The notes under the pieces are model-generated. The model was not told the DNA's origin. It did no database searches and saw only the letters and a list, made by a program, of their open reading frames with translations. The translations under genes were made by a program, and so were the position numbers. Source: Bacteroidales bacterium (GTDB lineage: Bacteria; Bacteroidota; Bacteroidia; Bacteroidales; JAADGE01). Taken from it: 6,117 nt of DNA. The stretch's first letter is position 1. Each line of letters starts with the position of its first letter. Shown piece after piece: positions 1 through 6,117 of the stretch. The DNA lies in NCBI GenBank assembly GCA_024762915.1, contig JANTGL010000166.1, forward strand, positions 1 to 6,117. Reading direction: 5' to 3'.

Positions 1-1041
1 TCAATTTTATCTGATGATGATTTTGCGTATGTAAATTATTTAAAAGTCGTTGACGGTGCCGTGATAAATGTTCATACAAAAGAATTTAAGAAAAGATTAA
101 ATGAAACGGATAATGAAATCTTGCCGTCGGCAATAATTGAGATTATAAACAAACAACAATCAGGTTTTGATGAAATACAAGAAATAATCTTACCCTTCAA
201 TACGGACTTTAATTTTTATAATATCAAAATAAGCGTTCCGAAGATCGGGGATAAGTTAAAACTTATTGAACTTTCGCAACGAAATGCAAAATATTTCAGA
301 TTAGATAAAATAAAGCAACGTACATTAGTTGATTCCGACAGGCACAAAAAGCGAATTTTAAATACAATGAAAAAAGATTTGCAAATGAATGAATTACCCG
401 TTCATCTCGAATGTTTTGATAATTCAAATATTCAGGGAGCATATCCTGTTGCGTCATGCGTAGTTTTTAAAAATGCCAAACCCTCTAAAAAAGACTATCG
501 AAAATTTAATATTAAAACCGTTGAAGGACCGGATGATTTTGCTTCAATGGAAGAAGTTATTTTCCGAAGATATAAACGATTGAAAGACGAACAATCGGAG
601 CTTCCTCAATTAATTATTGTTGACGGCGGGAAAGGACAGCTTAATTCAGCGGTCAAAAGCCTTGATAAACTAAACTTAACAGATAAAATTACAATTATAG
701 GAATTGCAAAACGCTTGGAAGAAATTTTTTTCCCCGGTGACAGTGTCCCTCTGTATCTTGATAAAAATTCCGAAACCTTAAAAGTGATTCAACATGCAAG
801 AAATGAAGCGCATCGTTTCGGAATTACGTTTCATCGAAATAAACGATCAAAAGATTTTATAAAATCAGAATTGGAAACGATTCCGGGAATCGGAAAAAAA
901 ACAATTGAGCAATTGTTTTCTTGTTTTAAATCTGTAAAAGAAATTTCTGAAGCAGAAGAAAAAATTTTAGAAAAATGTGTCGGAAAATCAAAATCTGAAA
1001 TCATTTTTACGTATTTTCAAAAAAAGACCAAATTTTCCTAA
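1..1041 (+). CDS. uvrC: UvrABC system protein C (excinuclease subunit C), C-terminal part
   Basis: UvrC makes the two incisions on either side of a DNA lesion in nucleotide excision repair, acting in the cytoplasm after UvrA and UvrB have found the damage. The frame is open from base 1 (first codons read SILSDDDFAYVNYLKVVDGA), so this is a 5'-truncated gene and not one starting at the GTG at 61. About 346 residues are visible; full UvrC is around 600, so the GIY-YIG nuclease and UvrB-binding domain lie upstream of the window. Numbering from base 1, the RNase H-like 5' nuclease has its expected acidic and His residues: D140 in ECFDNSNIQG, D178/D179 in EGPDDFASM, D208 in IIVDGGKGQ and H271 in EAHRFGITFHR. 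A helix-hairpin-helix follows near residues 291-312 (IPGIGKKT), then a second, looser one (VGKSKSEIIFTYF), a form I recall as usual in Bacteroidota. Stop TAA at 1039-1041. Nothing suggests inactivation. Confidence 0.96.
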   Translation, partial: SILSDDDFAYVNYLKVVDGAVINVHTKEFKKRLNETDNEILPSAIIEIINKQQSGFDEIQEIILPFNTDFNFYNIKISVPKIGDKLKLIELSQRNAKYFRLDKIKQRTLVDSDRHKKRILNTMKKDLQMNELPVHLECFDNSNIQGAYPVASCVVFKNAKPSKKDYRKFNIKTVEGPDDFASMEEVIFRRYKRLKDEQSELPQLIIVDGGKGQLNSAVKSLDKLNLTDKITIIGIAKRLEEIFFPGDSVPLYLDKNSETLKVIQHARNEAHRFGITFHRNKRSKDFIKSELETIPGIGKKTIEQLFSCFKSVKEISEAEEKILEKCVGKSKSEIIFTYFQKKTKFS

Positions 1042-1380
1042 AAAATTCGCTTTTTCAGGTTTATTCCGAATCACAACAAAAAACAATATAAGATTCTGTA
1101 AAAGAGATCAATAACTTATATAATCTGAACAATTAACTTAAAATCCTGACCATCATTTTTCGGAATCAGACAGGCAGCCCTGAAAAACGGATTCTCCGAA
1201 AGATAATTTGAAAAAATTTGCAAAAAAAGAAAAAACACTTTTTGAACGACGAACGTCAATTTTCCGATATTGAATAACTGATCGAAATACTTAAAATTTT
1301 ATTAATATTGTATAATTAAATTTTATTCAGATTATTAACTCAGATTAATACATTTAATTTCTAACATAAAATATAAAATC
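1042..1380. other. Gene-free region between uvrC and the propeller gene
   Basis: This stretch of 339 bases carries no credible coding frame. Its left half is the long inverted repeat listed separately. Its right half is strongly A/T-rich and must hold the promoter of the gene at 1381. Two weak candidates are visible: TAATATTG at 1303-1310, one mismatch from the Bacteroidota -7 consensus TAnnTTTG, and TATAAT at 1311-1316. Neither has a good upstream partner element at normal spacing. No T-rich hairpin that would serve as a normal intrinsic terminator for uvrC is seen. Confidence 0.7.
1045..1192. repeat. Long imperfect inverted repeat (about 148 bases) behind uvrC
   Basis: The outer arms are ATTCGCTTTTTCAGG (1045-1059) and CCTGAAAAACGGAT (1179-1192). 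They pair over 14 positions with one G-T wobble and one bulged C (1050). An inner pair, ATTCCGAA (1063-1070) and TTCGGAAT (1159-1166), adds 8 perfect base pairs, and a third small pair, ATATAAG (1086-1092) with CTTATAT (1115-1121), lies in the loop. The nesting means the whole segment could fold into one long hairpin as RNA. It starts four bases after the uvrC stop codon. No T-run follows the right arm, so it does not look like a standard intrinsic terminator. It could be a decayed miniature element, a 3' UTR structure or a small RNA. Confidence 0.6.
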
Positions 1381-4300
1381 ATGCAAAAGCAATTCAAAGT
1401 ATTATTTTTAATTCTGTTTTTGTCTGCTTTTTCATTTTTATCTTTTTCGCAAAAAAAAGATAAAAAAACAGACAAAAAAGAAACCGGTTTGTCATCGGTT
1501 ATCGGAGGATTAAAATTTCGAAGTATCGGACCGGCATTTACATCCGGAAGAATTTCAGATTTTGCCGTTAATCCGGAAAATACGGCAGAGTATTATGTTG
1601 CAGCATCTTGCGGACATATTTGGAAAACCGAAAATAACGGAATCAGTTTTAAACCGGTTTTTGATAAGTACGGAGCATATTCAATCGGTTGTGTTACAAT
1701 GGATCCCAACAATCACAATGTTGTTTGGGCCGGTACGGGCGAACATAATCACCAAAGAGCAATCGGCTACGGAAACGGTGTTTATAAATCACTTGACGGA
1801 GGAAAAAGTTGGAAAAATATGGGATTAAAAGATTCCAGACAAATCGGAGCAATCAATATTGATCCGCGAAATTCTGATATTGTTCTTGTGGCTGCAGAGG
1901 GATCAATTTGGGGGCCCGGAGGAGACAGAGGTCTTTACAGAACACAAAACGGCGGAAAAACATGGAAAAAAGTAATTGACATCAGTGAAAATACCGGAGT
2001 TAATAATATTGTACGTGACCCGTCAAATTCGGATATTCTCTATGCAAGTTCCGAACAAAGAAGACGGCATGTATATACGAAAATAGGCGGAGGTCCCGAA
2101 ACGAAAGTGTATAAATCGGAAGACGGCGGAAAAACTTGGCGGAAAATTATGAAAGGACTTCCTTCCGGGGATATGGGCGGAACAGGCATTGCCGTTTCAC
2201 CAGTTAACCCGAATGTGGTTTATATTATTGTTGAAGCAGAAGCCGGAAAAGGCGGTTTTTTTCGCTCAACGGATAAAGGCGAATCTTGGTCAAAAATGAG
2301 TGATCACACAAGCAGCGGACAATATGATAATGTTATTTATTGCGATCCGAATGATGTTGATAAAGTATATTCTGTTGAAACCTATTCAAAATATTCCGAA
2401 GACGGCGGAAAAACATGGAAAAATCTTGGAAATAACAAACGACATGTTGATGATCATGTAATGTGGATCGACCCGAAAAACCCCGATCATTTTTTAATCG
2501 GCGGCGACGGCGGCGTTTATGTTTCTTATGATGCCGGAAAAACGTTCCGACAAATGTCAAACTTGCCTGTGACACAATTTTATCGAGTCTATCTTGATAA
2601 TGCCGAACCGTTTTATAATGTGTACGGAGGAACACAGGATAATAACAGTTACGGAGGTCCTTCACGCTCAATTTGCCGTGCCGGAGTTACTAAAAGTGAT
2701 TGGACGGTAACAGTCGGCGGCGATGGTTTTTGGGGTGCCGTTGATCCCGAAAATCCGAATATTGTGTTTTCCGAATACCAATACGGAAATATTTATCGAT
2801 TTGATAAAAAAAGCGGTCAACGATTACAAATAAAACCGGCTCCCGCAAAAGACGAATTAACGTATCGTTGGAATTGGAGTTCGCCGTTTATAATCAGCCC
2901 GCACAATCATAAACGATTGTATATTGCTGCAAATAAATTATTTAAAAGTGATGATCAAGGAAATTCATGGGAAACAATCAGCCCTGATTTAACGGCTCAA
3001 ATTGACCGAAATACATGGAAAGTAATGGGAAAATACTGGAGTATTGATGCCGTTAAAAAAGATGTTTCAACGTCTTTATTCGGAACCATCGTTTCTTTGG
3101 ATGAATCTCCCGTAAAAGAAGGCCTGCTCTATGTCGGGACGGATGACGGTGTCATTCAAGTCAGTGAAGACGGCGGAAAAAATTGGCGCAAAATAACAAC
3201 TTTTTCCGGTGTGCCGGAATATACCTATGTGAGCGATGTTTTTGCCGATCGTTTTAATGAAAATGTTGTTTATGCAAGCTTTGATAACCGAAAACGAGAT
3301 GACTTTAAACCCTATGTTATGAAAAGCTCCGATAAAGGAAAATCGTGGGCTTCAATCACGAATAATTTACCGAAAAACGGAACGGTTCATACAGTATCTC
3401 AGGATTTTAAAAATAAAAACCTGTTATTTGCAGGAACGGAATTCGGATTTTTCTTCTCCGTTGACGCAGGAAAAAAATGGATTCAAATTAAATCGGGAAT
3501 TCCGGATGTTGCGGTCAGAGATATAGCGATTCAGAAACGCGAAAATGATCTTGTTTTGGCAACTTTCGGGCGCGGATTCTATATTCTTGATAATTATGAT
3601 CCTTTAAGAACAATAAGCGAAACATTTATCAATGAAAAGAAAGCGTTTATGTTTCCGATAAAAGATGCTTTGCAATATGTTCAAACAGGTGAAAAATACG
3701 GACAAGGCGAAACGGATTATTATGCAAAAAACCCCTCTTACGGAGCAATCTTTACCTATTATTTAAAGGAAGCTCCGGTATCATCAAAAGATGCTCGACA
3801 TAAAAAGGAAAAAGAACTGTTTAAAAACGGAGAAAAAATACCGCAACCCTCATGGAAACAATTAGAAGACGAAAAGAACGAAGAACCGTCTTATTTGTTG
3901 TTTACGATTACGGACAAGGACGGAAATGTGATAAAAAAATTAACGGCAAAACCGACCAAAGGAATTAACCGAATTGCCTGGAATTTAGCATATAACAACC
4001 CGTTTCCGGTGAAAGACGATTTAAAAAAGTTTGATCCGTTTAAGAAAAATAATTTCGGAATGCCGGTGCTTCCCGGAATTTATAAAATTTCTATGGGTGT
4101 GTATGATAAAGGGGTTTATAAAAAATTAACCGAACCCATAGCATTTAATGTAAAAAGATTGAAAAATGCGACAGATTTCGGAGCAGATGAAAAAGCATTA
4201 GCGGCCTATTTAAATGACTTGAATAAAACCGTAAAACGAATGTATGCAACGGTTAATTATGCTGAAAGTTTACAGAAAAAAATCGTTCTGTTAAAACAAA

Positions 4301-4662
4301 CGGCATTAAATTCTTCCGGCGCATCTGCTGATTTGATGACAAAAATTCAAAAAGCTGAAAAAGCCGTAAATATACTGATGTTTAAATTGGAAGGTGTTTC
4401 ACCTAAAGCAAGTTATGAGGAAATACCTCCGCATAAACTGCCGATTGAAATCAGATTACAAGATTTAGCATGGGCACATATTCAATCGACGGCTCCGGTT
4501 ACACAAACCGAAAAAGATCAATTAAATATTGTAAAAGAAGAATTGCCGATTGTTATTTCAGAAATGAAAAAAATTGCAACACAAACAATTCCTGAAATTG
4601 AAAAAGTATTAAACGATGTCGGTGCTCCGTGGACACCCGGACGCATCATGAATGAAAAATAA
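1381..4662 (+). CDS. Secreted Asp-box (BNR/sortilin-like) beta-propeller protein
   Basis: A 1093-residue protein of the bacterial family usually annotated as 'glycosyl hydrolase' or WD40/YVTN/BNR-like, related to the Vps10/sortilin propeller; substrate and function are not established. A Sec signal peptide is clear (hydrophobic residues about 6-22, ending SFSQ at 21-24), with a Lys-rich linker (25-34) after it. Eleven Asp-box motifs of the form S/T-x-D-x-G-x-S/T-W or close variants start at residues 83, 137, 188, 246, 296, 339, 382, 523, 595, 649 and 693, marking blades of probably two propellers. Between them lies the family stretch GGTQDNNSYGGPSRS (416-430) with VGGDGF (445-450). Residues 838-925 look like a FlgD/Ig-type beta domain (TDKDGNVIKKL, GINRIAWNL, LPGIYKISM), and 930-1093 is mostly helical. 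There is no lipobox cysteine and no obvious type IX secretion C-terminal domain, so it is probably periplasmic or exported by another route. Start ATG at 1381 is supported by the signal peptide; no Shine-Dalgarno is visible. It looks monocistronic, followed by its own terminator. Confidence 0.92.
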   Translation: MQKQFKVLFLILFLSAFSFLSFSQKKDKKTDKKETGLSSVIGGLKFRSIGPAFTSGRISDFAVNPENTAEYYVAASCGHIWKTENNGISFKPVFDKYGAYSIGCVTMDPNNHNVVWAGTGEHNHQRAIGYGNGVYKSLDGGKSWKNMGLKDSRQIGAINIDPRNSDIVLVAAEGSIWGPGGDRGLYRTQNGGKTWKKVIDISENTGVNNIVRDPSNSDILYASSEQRRRHVYTKIGGGPETKVYKSEDGGKTWRKIMKGLPSGDMGGTGIAVSPVNPNVVYIIVEAEAGKGGFFRSTDKGESWSKMSDHTSSGQYDNVIYCDPNDVDKVYSVETYSKYSEDGGKTWKNLGNNKRHVDDHVMWIDPKNPDHFLIGGDGGVYVSYDAGKTFRQMSNLPVTQFYRVYLDNAEPFYNVYGGTQDNNSYGGPSRSICRAGVTKSDWTVTVGGDGFWGAVDPENPNIVFSEYQYGNIYRFDKKSGQRLQIKPAPAKDELTYRWNWSSPFIISPHNHKRLYIAANKLFKSDDQGNSWETISPDLTAQIDRNTWKVMGKYWSIDAVKKDVSTSLFGTIVSLDESPVKEGLLYVGTDDGVIQVSEDGGKNWRKITTFSGVPEYTYVSDVFADRFNENVVYASFDNRKRDDFKPYVMKSSDKGKSWASITNNLPKNGTVHTVSQDFKNKNLLFAGTEFGFFFSVDAGKKWIQIKSGIPDVAVRDIAIQKRENDLVLATFGRGFYILDNYDPLRTISETFINEKKAFMFPIKDALQYVQTGEKYGQGETDYYAKNPSYGAIFTYYLKEAPVSSKDARHKKEKELFKNGEKIPQPSWKQLEDEKNEEPSYLLFTITDKDGNVIKKLTAKPTKGINRIAWNLAYNNPFPVKDDLKKFDPFKKNNFGMPVLPGIYKISMGVYDKGVYKKLTEPIAFNVKRLKNATDFGADEKALAAYLNDLNKTVKRMYATVNYAESLQKKIVLLKQTALNSSGASADLMTKIQKAEKAVNILMFKLEGVSPKASYEEIPPHKLPIEIRLQDLAWAHIQSTAPVTQTEKDQLNIVKEELPIVISEMKKIATQTIPEIEKVLNDVGAPWTPGRIMNEK

Positions 4663-4685
4663 ATAAATTAACACGTTAACTTGCA

Positions 4686-4715
4686 GAGGCAGCCGGCAGG
4701 CTGTCTCTTTTTTTT
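4686..4715 (+). terminator. Intrinsic terminator of the propeller gene
   Basis: GAGGCAGCC (4686-4694) pairs with GGCTGTCTC (4699-4707) over 9 positions, with one G-T wobble, around the tetraloop GGCA. Eight T residues follow directly (4708-4715). It lies 23 bases after the stop codon at 4660-4662. The run of T is only on the plus-strand side, so it should act on rightward transcription and not on the convergent gene. Confidence 0.92.
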
Positions 4716-4749
4716 CAACAAGCTCGAAAATCCTTAAACCTGCAGCAAG

Positions 4750-4776
4750 TCATCGTATCACTTTATTGATAAACAG
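4750..4776. repeat. 27-base direct repeat, copy 1
   Basis: This copy begins TCATCGTATC and ends TTGATAAACAG. It matches 26 of 27 bases of the copy at 4830-4856; the only difference is C4761 against T4841. The bases CGTATCACT (4754-4762) are the exact reverse complement of AGTGATACG at 4808-4816. It lies between the convergent genes, after the terminator of the left one. Confidence 0.9.
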
Positions 4777-4807
4777 AGGATTAAATTCAAATCAGTTTCA
4801 TTTAAAT

Positions 4808-4842
4808 AGTGATACGTTGACTATCAGTCTCATCGTATCATT
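4808..4842. other. Nested hairpin between the direct repeats
   Basis: AGTGATACG (4808-4816) pairs with CGTATCATT (4834-4842), the latter lying inside repeat copy 2, over 9 positions with one G-T wobble. Inside it, GACT (4819-4822) pairs with AGTC (4826-4829) around the loop ATC. The left arm is a perfect 9-base match to repeat copy 1 as well, so two alternative folds are possible. TTATTG follows on the plus strand, too weak a T-run to call a terminator. Confidence 0.6.
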
Positions 4843-4856
4843 TTATTGATAAACAG
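4830..4856. repeat. 27-base direct repeat, copy 2
   Basis: Second copy, exactly 80 bases to the right of copy 1, with one substitution. The bases after both copies can also be lined up with a one-base gap (ATTAAA, ATTTAAATA and GATC-like remnants coincide), which suggests an old tandem duplication of about 80 bases in which only the 27-base core stayed well conserved. Confidence 0.9.
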
Positions 4857-4923
4857 TAATTAAACCACAACCGCTTAAATTTAAATAATAACAGGATGAC
4901 GATCTGCCGGCTATGTGTTTTTT

Positions 4924-5634
4924 TTACTTTTGTTCAAGTCCGAATTCAACCAAAAATAACGCTTCATATTTACGATTCACTTTGCGAGACAAATATTTTA
5001 CAAAACGGAGATCTCTTGATTCCAACTCTTGTCCTAAAGACGTTCCGTAGAGCTTTTTTATAAATTCACGTCTAAGCGTTACCGTATTTACCTTTAATCC
5101 GAATAAACGGGCAGCATTATCTAAATTGATAAGATATTGTGCCAGAGCTTCAAAATCGATGTAAAGTCGTGATTTTTGTTTTGCTTTTCCGTCTCTGTCA
5201 AATCGATAAAAACAACGGAAAAGACCGGTTCTGTAATAAAATTTTACGGGTTTTTCATTTCGCTTAAGCGGAGACATAAATACAATATAATTACCGCTAA
5301 CCGACAATTTTTGAGGATTTAAGCGCCCGCGACCGTTTCCCGAACTTTTAAGTAAACGCATTTGGATGCCGGGCATGTTATGGTTTGAAAGATGTTGGGC
5401 TTCAATAAAAGTATTATACACTTTGTTATTTACAAAAGCCCGTCCGGAGATATGATAACGAACGGTTCCGTAAAACTTGTAATTCTCTCCGCGAAAGGGC
5501 AGTTTATAAGCAATGTTTGAAATAACGGAAACATTCGGACGGTCAATAATTTCGCGGTTATAACTTAATTGAGAAAAAATGATGCCCGGTAATACCATCA
5601 AAAAAACAATAAATGCTAAAATTCTGTTAAACAT
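4924..5634 (-). CDS. Exported MepA/M74-like protein lacking the zinc ligands (putative pseudoenzyme)
   Basis: This 236-residue protein has a Sec signal peptide (hydrophobic residues about 5-20, ending FSQ at 20-22). The mature part resembles, from memory, Bacteroidota penicillin-insensitive murein endopeptidases (MepA, peptidase family M74, LAS metallopeptidase fold), which cut peptide cross-links in peptidoglycan. Family-like stretches are LPFRGENYKFYGTVRYHISGR (45-65, in pieces), NNKVYNTFIEA (69-79), FMSPLKRNEKPVKFY (119-133), YRFDRDGK (143-150), IDFEALAQYLINLDNAAR (159-176) and the C-terminal VEF (229-231). Active members carry H-x-x-H-Q-x-G-L-x-x-D and a late H-x-H; here the same positions read Q108, S111, V118, and L226, L228. 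All expected metal ligands are therefore absent although the frame is intact. Possible roles are a regulatory or peptidoglycan-binding pseudoenzyme; this is inference. ATG at 5632-5634 is the natural start because the signal peptide follows directly; no Shine-Dalgarno is seen. It converges on the propeller gene, and no clear terminator was found for it. Confidence 0.72.
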   Translation of the reverse strand: MFNRILAFIVFLMVLPGIIFSQLSYNREIIDRPNVSVISNIAYKLPFRGENYKFYGTVRYHISGRAFVNNKVYNTFIEAQHLSNHNMPGIQMRLLKSSGNGRGRLNPQKLSVSGNYIVFMSPLKRNEKPVKFYYRTGLFRCFYRFDRDGKAKQKSRLYIDFEALAQYLINLDNAARLFGLKVNTVTLRREFIKKLYGTSLGQELESRDLRFVKYLSRKVNRKYEALFLVEFGLEQK

Positions 5635-5781
5635 AACAACCGTACAATAAATAAGTTAAATGTAAAGTTGCTGCATATAAAAAGAAAGGTTTAAAAATTT
5701 AATTTATAAGGTATAATATTGAAACATTGTAAAAGAATATTTTATTGTATAAAACATTAAATTTAAGGATTTTTAACTTCC

Positions 5782-5857
5782 CCCGCTTTCCGAAAATTAA
5801 CATAGCGGGAATCTGTCTTGATTCAGACAGACCGAAGGACATGCATACGTTTCGGAG
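5782..5857. other. Cluster of inverted repeats, possible structured RNA
   Basis: The clearest element is a perfect hairpin, TCTGTCT (5812-5818) with AGACAGA (5825-5831) around a 6-base loop. Around it are CCCGCT (5782-5787) with AGCGGG (5804-5809), and TCCGAAA (5789-5795) with TTTCGGA (5850-5856); CCGAA (5832-5836) could instead pair with TTCGG (5851-5855). Some of these pairings exclude each other. No T-run follows on either strand, so it does not look like an intrinsic terminator. It stands out because it is more G/C-rich than the DNA on either side. Confidence 0.45.
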
Positions 5858-5965
5858 TTTTGTTAAAAACCGGATAAGTCTCAGAGTTACACAAATATAT
5901 CAGAATTAATCCCTGCTTGTCTTTTATAAAACAGTTCTGACAGCGACAAATTATATAAAAATGAA

Positions 5966-5991
5966 TACATTTGTGTAATTAAATACCTTTG
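5966..5991 (+). promoter_or_regulatory. Two Bacteroidota-type -7 elements before the recombinase gene
   Basis: TACATTTG (5966-5973) and TACCTTTG (5984-5991) both match the Bacteroidota -7 consensus TAnnTTTG exactly, 18 bases apart, and lie 56 and 38 bases before the start codon at 6022 (first base to ATG). Neither has a clear -33 TTG/TTTG at the usual spacing of about 19-21 bases, so at least one may be a chance match. The second gives a short leader and is the better candidate by position. Confidence 0.45.
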
Positions 5992-6021
5992 ACACCCGGA
6001 TTTAATCTTTAGCTTCTGTAT

Positions 6022-6117
6022 ATGAAAACAATAAGTACGGAAAACATCATTTATAAAAACGAAAATCGAATTAAACTCAGCTATGATTTTGATTCCGAAA
6101 TTAATAACTTTATCAGA
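6022..6117 (+). CDS. Probable tyrosine recombinase/integrase, N-terminal fragment
   Basis: An open frame starts at ATG 6022 and is still open at the window edge; 32 residues are visible (it starts MKTISTENIIYKNENRIKL and continues YDFDSEINNFIR). A stop codon (TAG, 6010-6012) lies just upstream in frame and no other start codon sits between, which fixes the start if the gene is real. The pattern of an N-R-I-K-L strand followed by F/Y-x-x-D/E and then a helix of the type EINNFIR resembles the extreme N-terminus of Bacteroidota XerC/D-like recombinases, where it precedes a Trp-containing 'ARWS' stretch and then the SAM-like core-binding domain. The catalytic domain is outside the window, so the family call rests on a short segment. 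Two -7 promoter matches lie upstream. Confidence 0.5.
   Translation, partial: MKTISTENIIYKNENRIKLSYDFDSEINNFIR

Larger units (their letters stand above)
5635..6021. other. Gene-free region between divergent genes
   Basis: These 387 bases separate the minus-strand gene ending its start at 5634 from the plus-strand gene starting at 6022, so promoters for both should be here. The left part (5635-5780) is very A/T-rich and shows only weak minus-strand candidates: TACATTTA read on the minus strand at 5664-5657 (one mismatch from TAnnTTTG) and a full match TATATTTG at 5899-5892, more than 250 bases from the start codon. The middle (5782-5857) is richer in G/C and holds several inverted repeats listed separately. 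The right part carries two plus-strand -7 matches. No credible coding frame was found. Confidence 0.65.

Noticed and set aside
61..63. GTG as the start codon of a shorter 326-residue protein
   Set aside because: The same frame is open back to base 1 and the upstream codons read as UvrC sequence, so the gene continues beyond the window.
1311..1316. TATAAT as a classical sigma-70 -10 box for the propeller gene
   Set aside because: No TTGACA-like partner lies 16-18 bases upstream, and such hexamers are expected by chance in DNA this A/T-rich; the organism looks like a Bacteroidota, which uses a different consensus.
1562..1828. Plus-strand open frame of 88 codons inside the propeller gene
   Set aside because: It lies wholly within the well-supported 1381-4662 gene in another frame and shows no recognisable domain; it is a shadow frame.
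2333..2671. Minus-strand open frame of 112 codons inside the propeller gene
   Set aside because: It is antisense to conserved propeller and Asp-box sequence; its Arg/His/Lys-rich composition is what the complement of Gly/Asp-rich repeat codons gives.
4750..4856. CRISPR array or integron attC sites
   Set aside because: There are only two copies, the 53-base gap is longer than normal spacers and partly resembles the DNA after copy 2, no cas or integron integrase gene is seen, and no attC core motifs were recognised.
4924..5634. The MepA-like gene as a pseudogene
   Set aside because: The frame is uninterrupted over a full-length protein with signal peptide and conserved scaffold residues; only the catalytic positions are changed, which fits a pseudoenzyme better than random decay.
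5841..5909. Small plus-strand frame of 22 codons starting at ATG 5841
   Set aside because: It is short, has no ribosome binding site or recognisable sequence, and overlaps the inverted-repeat cluster.

Overview
The window looks like a piece of a chromosome from an AT-rich member of the Bacteroidota. The evidence is the A/T-rich intergenic DNA, start codons without a Shine-Dalgarno sequence, signal peptides ending in SQ, two octamers matching the Bacteroidota -7 promoter consensus TAnnTTTG, and protein families that resemble Bacteroidota homologues. Assignments rest on motif recognition by eye; no database search was possible.

Left to right: (1) bases 1-1041 hold the C-terminal part of uvrC, the nucleotide excision repair nuclease, entering from outside the window. 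(2) A gene-free stretch of about 340 bases (1042-1380) contains a long imperfect inverted repeat just behind uvrC. (3) Bases 1381-4662 encode a large secreted Asp-box (BNR/sortilin-like) beta-propeller protein of 1093 residues, closed by a strong intrinsic terminator at 4686-4715. (4) Bases 4716-4923, between two convergent genes, carry two nearly identical 27-base direct repeats exactly 80 bases apart, with an inverted partial copy between them. (5) Bases 4924-5634, minus strand, encode a 236-residue exported protein that appears to be a murein endopeptidase (MepA/M74-like) fold in which every zinc-ligand position I can align is replaced. (6) A gene-free stretch (5635-6021) contains a compact set of inverted repeats and two consensus-like -7 promoter elements. 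(7) From 6022 a plus-strand gene starts and runs off the window; its 32 visible residues resemble the N-terminus of Bacteroidota tyrosine recombinases.

The genes do not form an obvious operon or a joint pathway: uvrC is housekeeping, the propeller protein and the MepA-like protein are independent envelope or exported proteins on opposite strands, and the recombinase stands alone. No defence system, CRISPR array, RNA gene or complete mobile element is evident. The most interesting points are the apparent loss of all metal ligands in an otherwise intact MepA-like protein, and the repeat arrangement at 4750-4856, where one inverted segment could pair with either of two direct copies.
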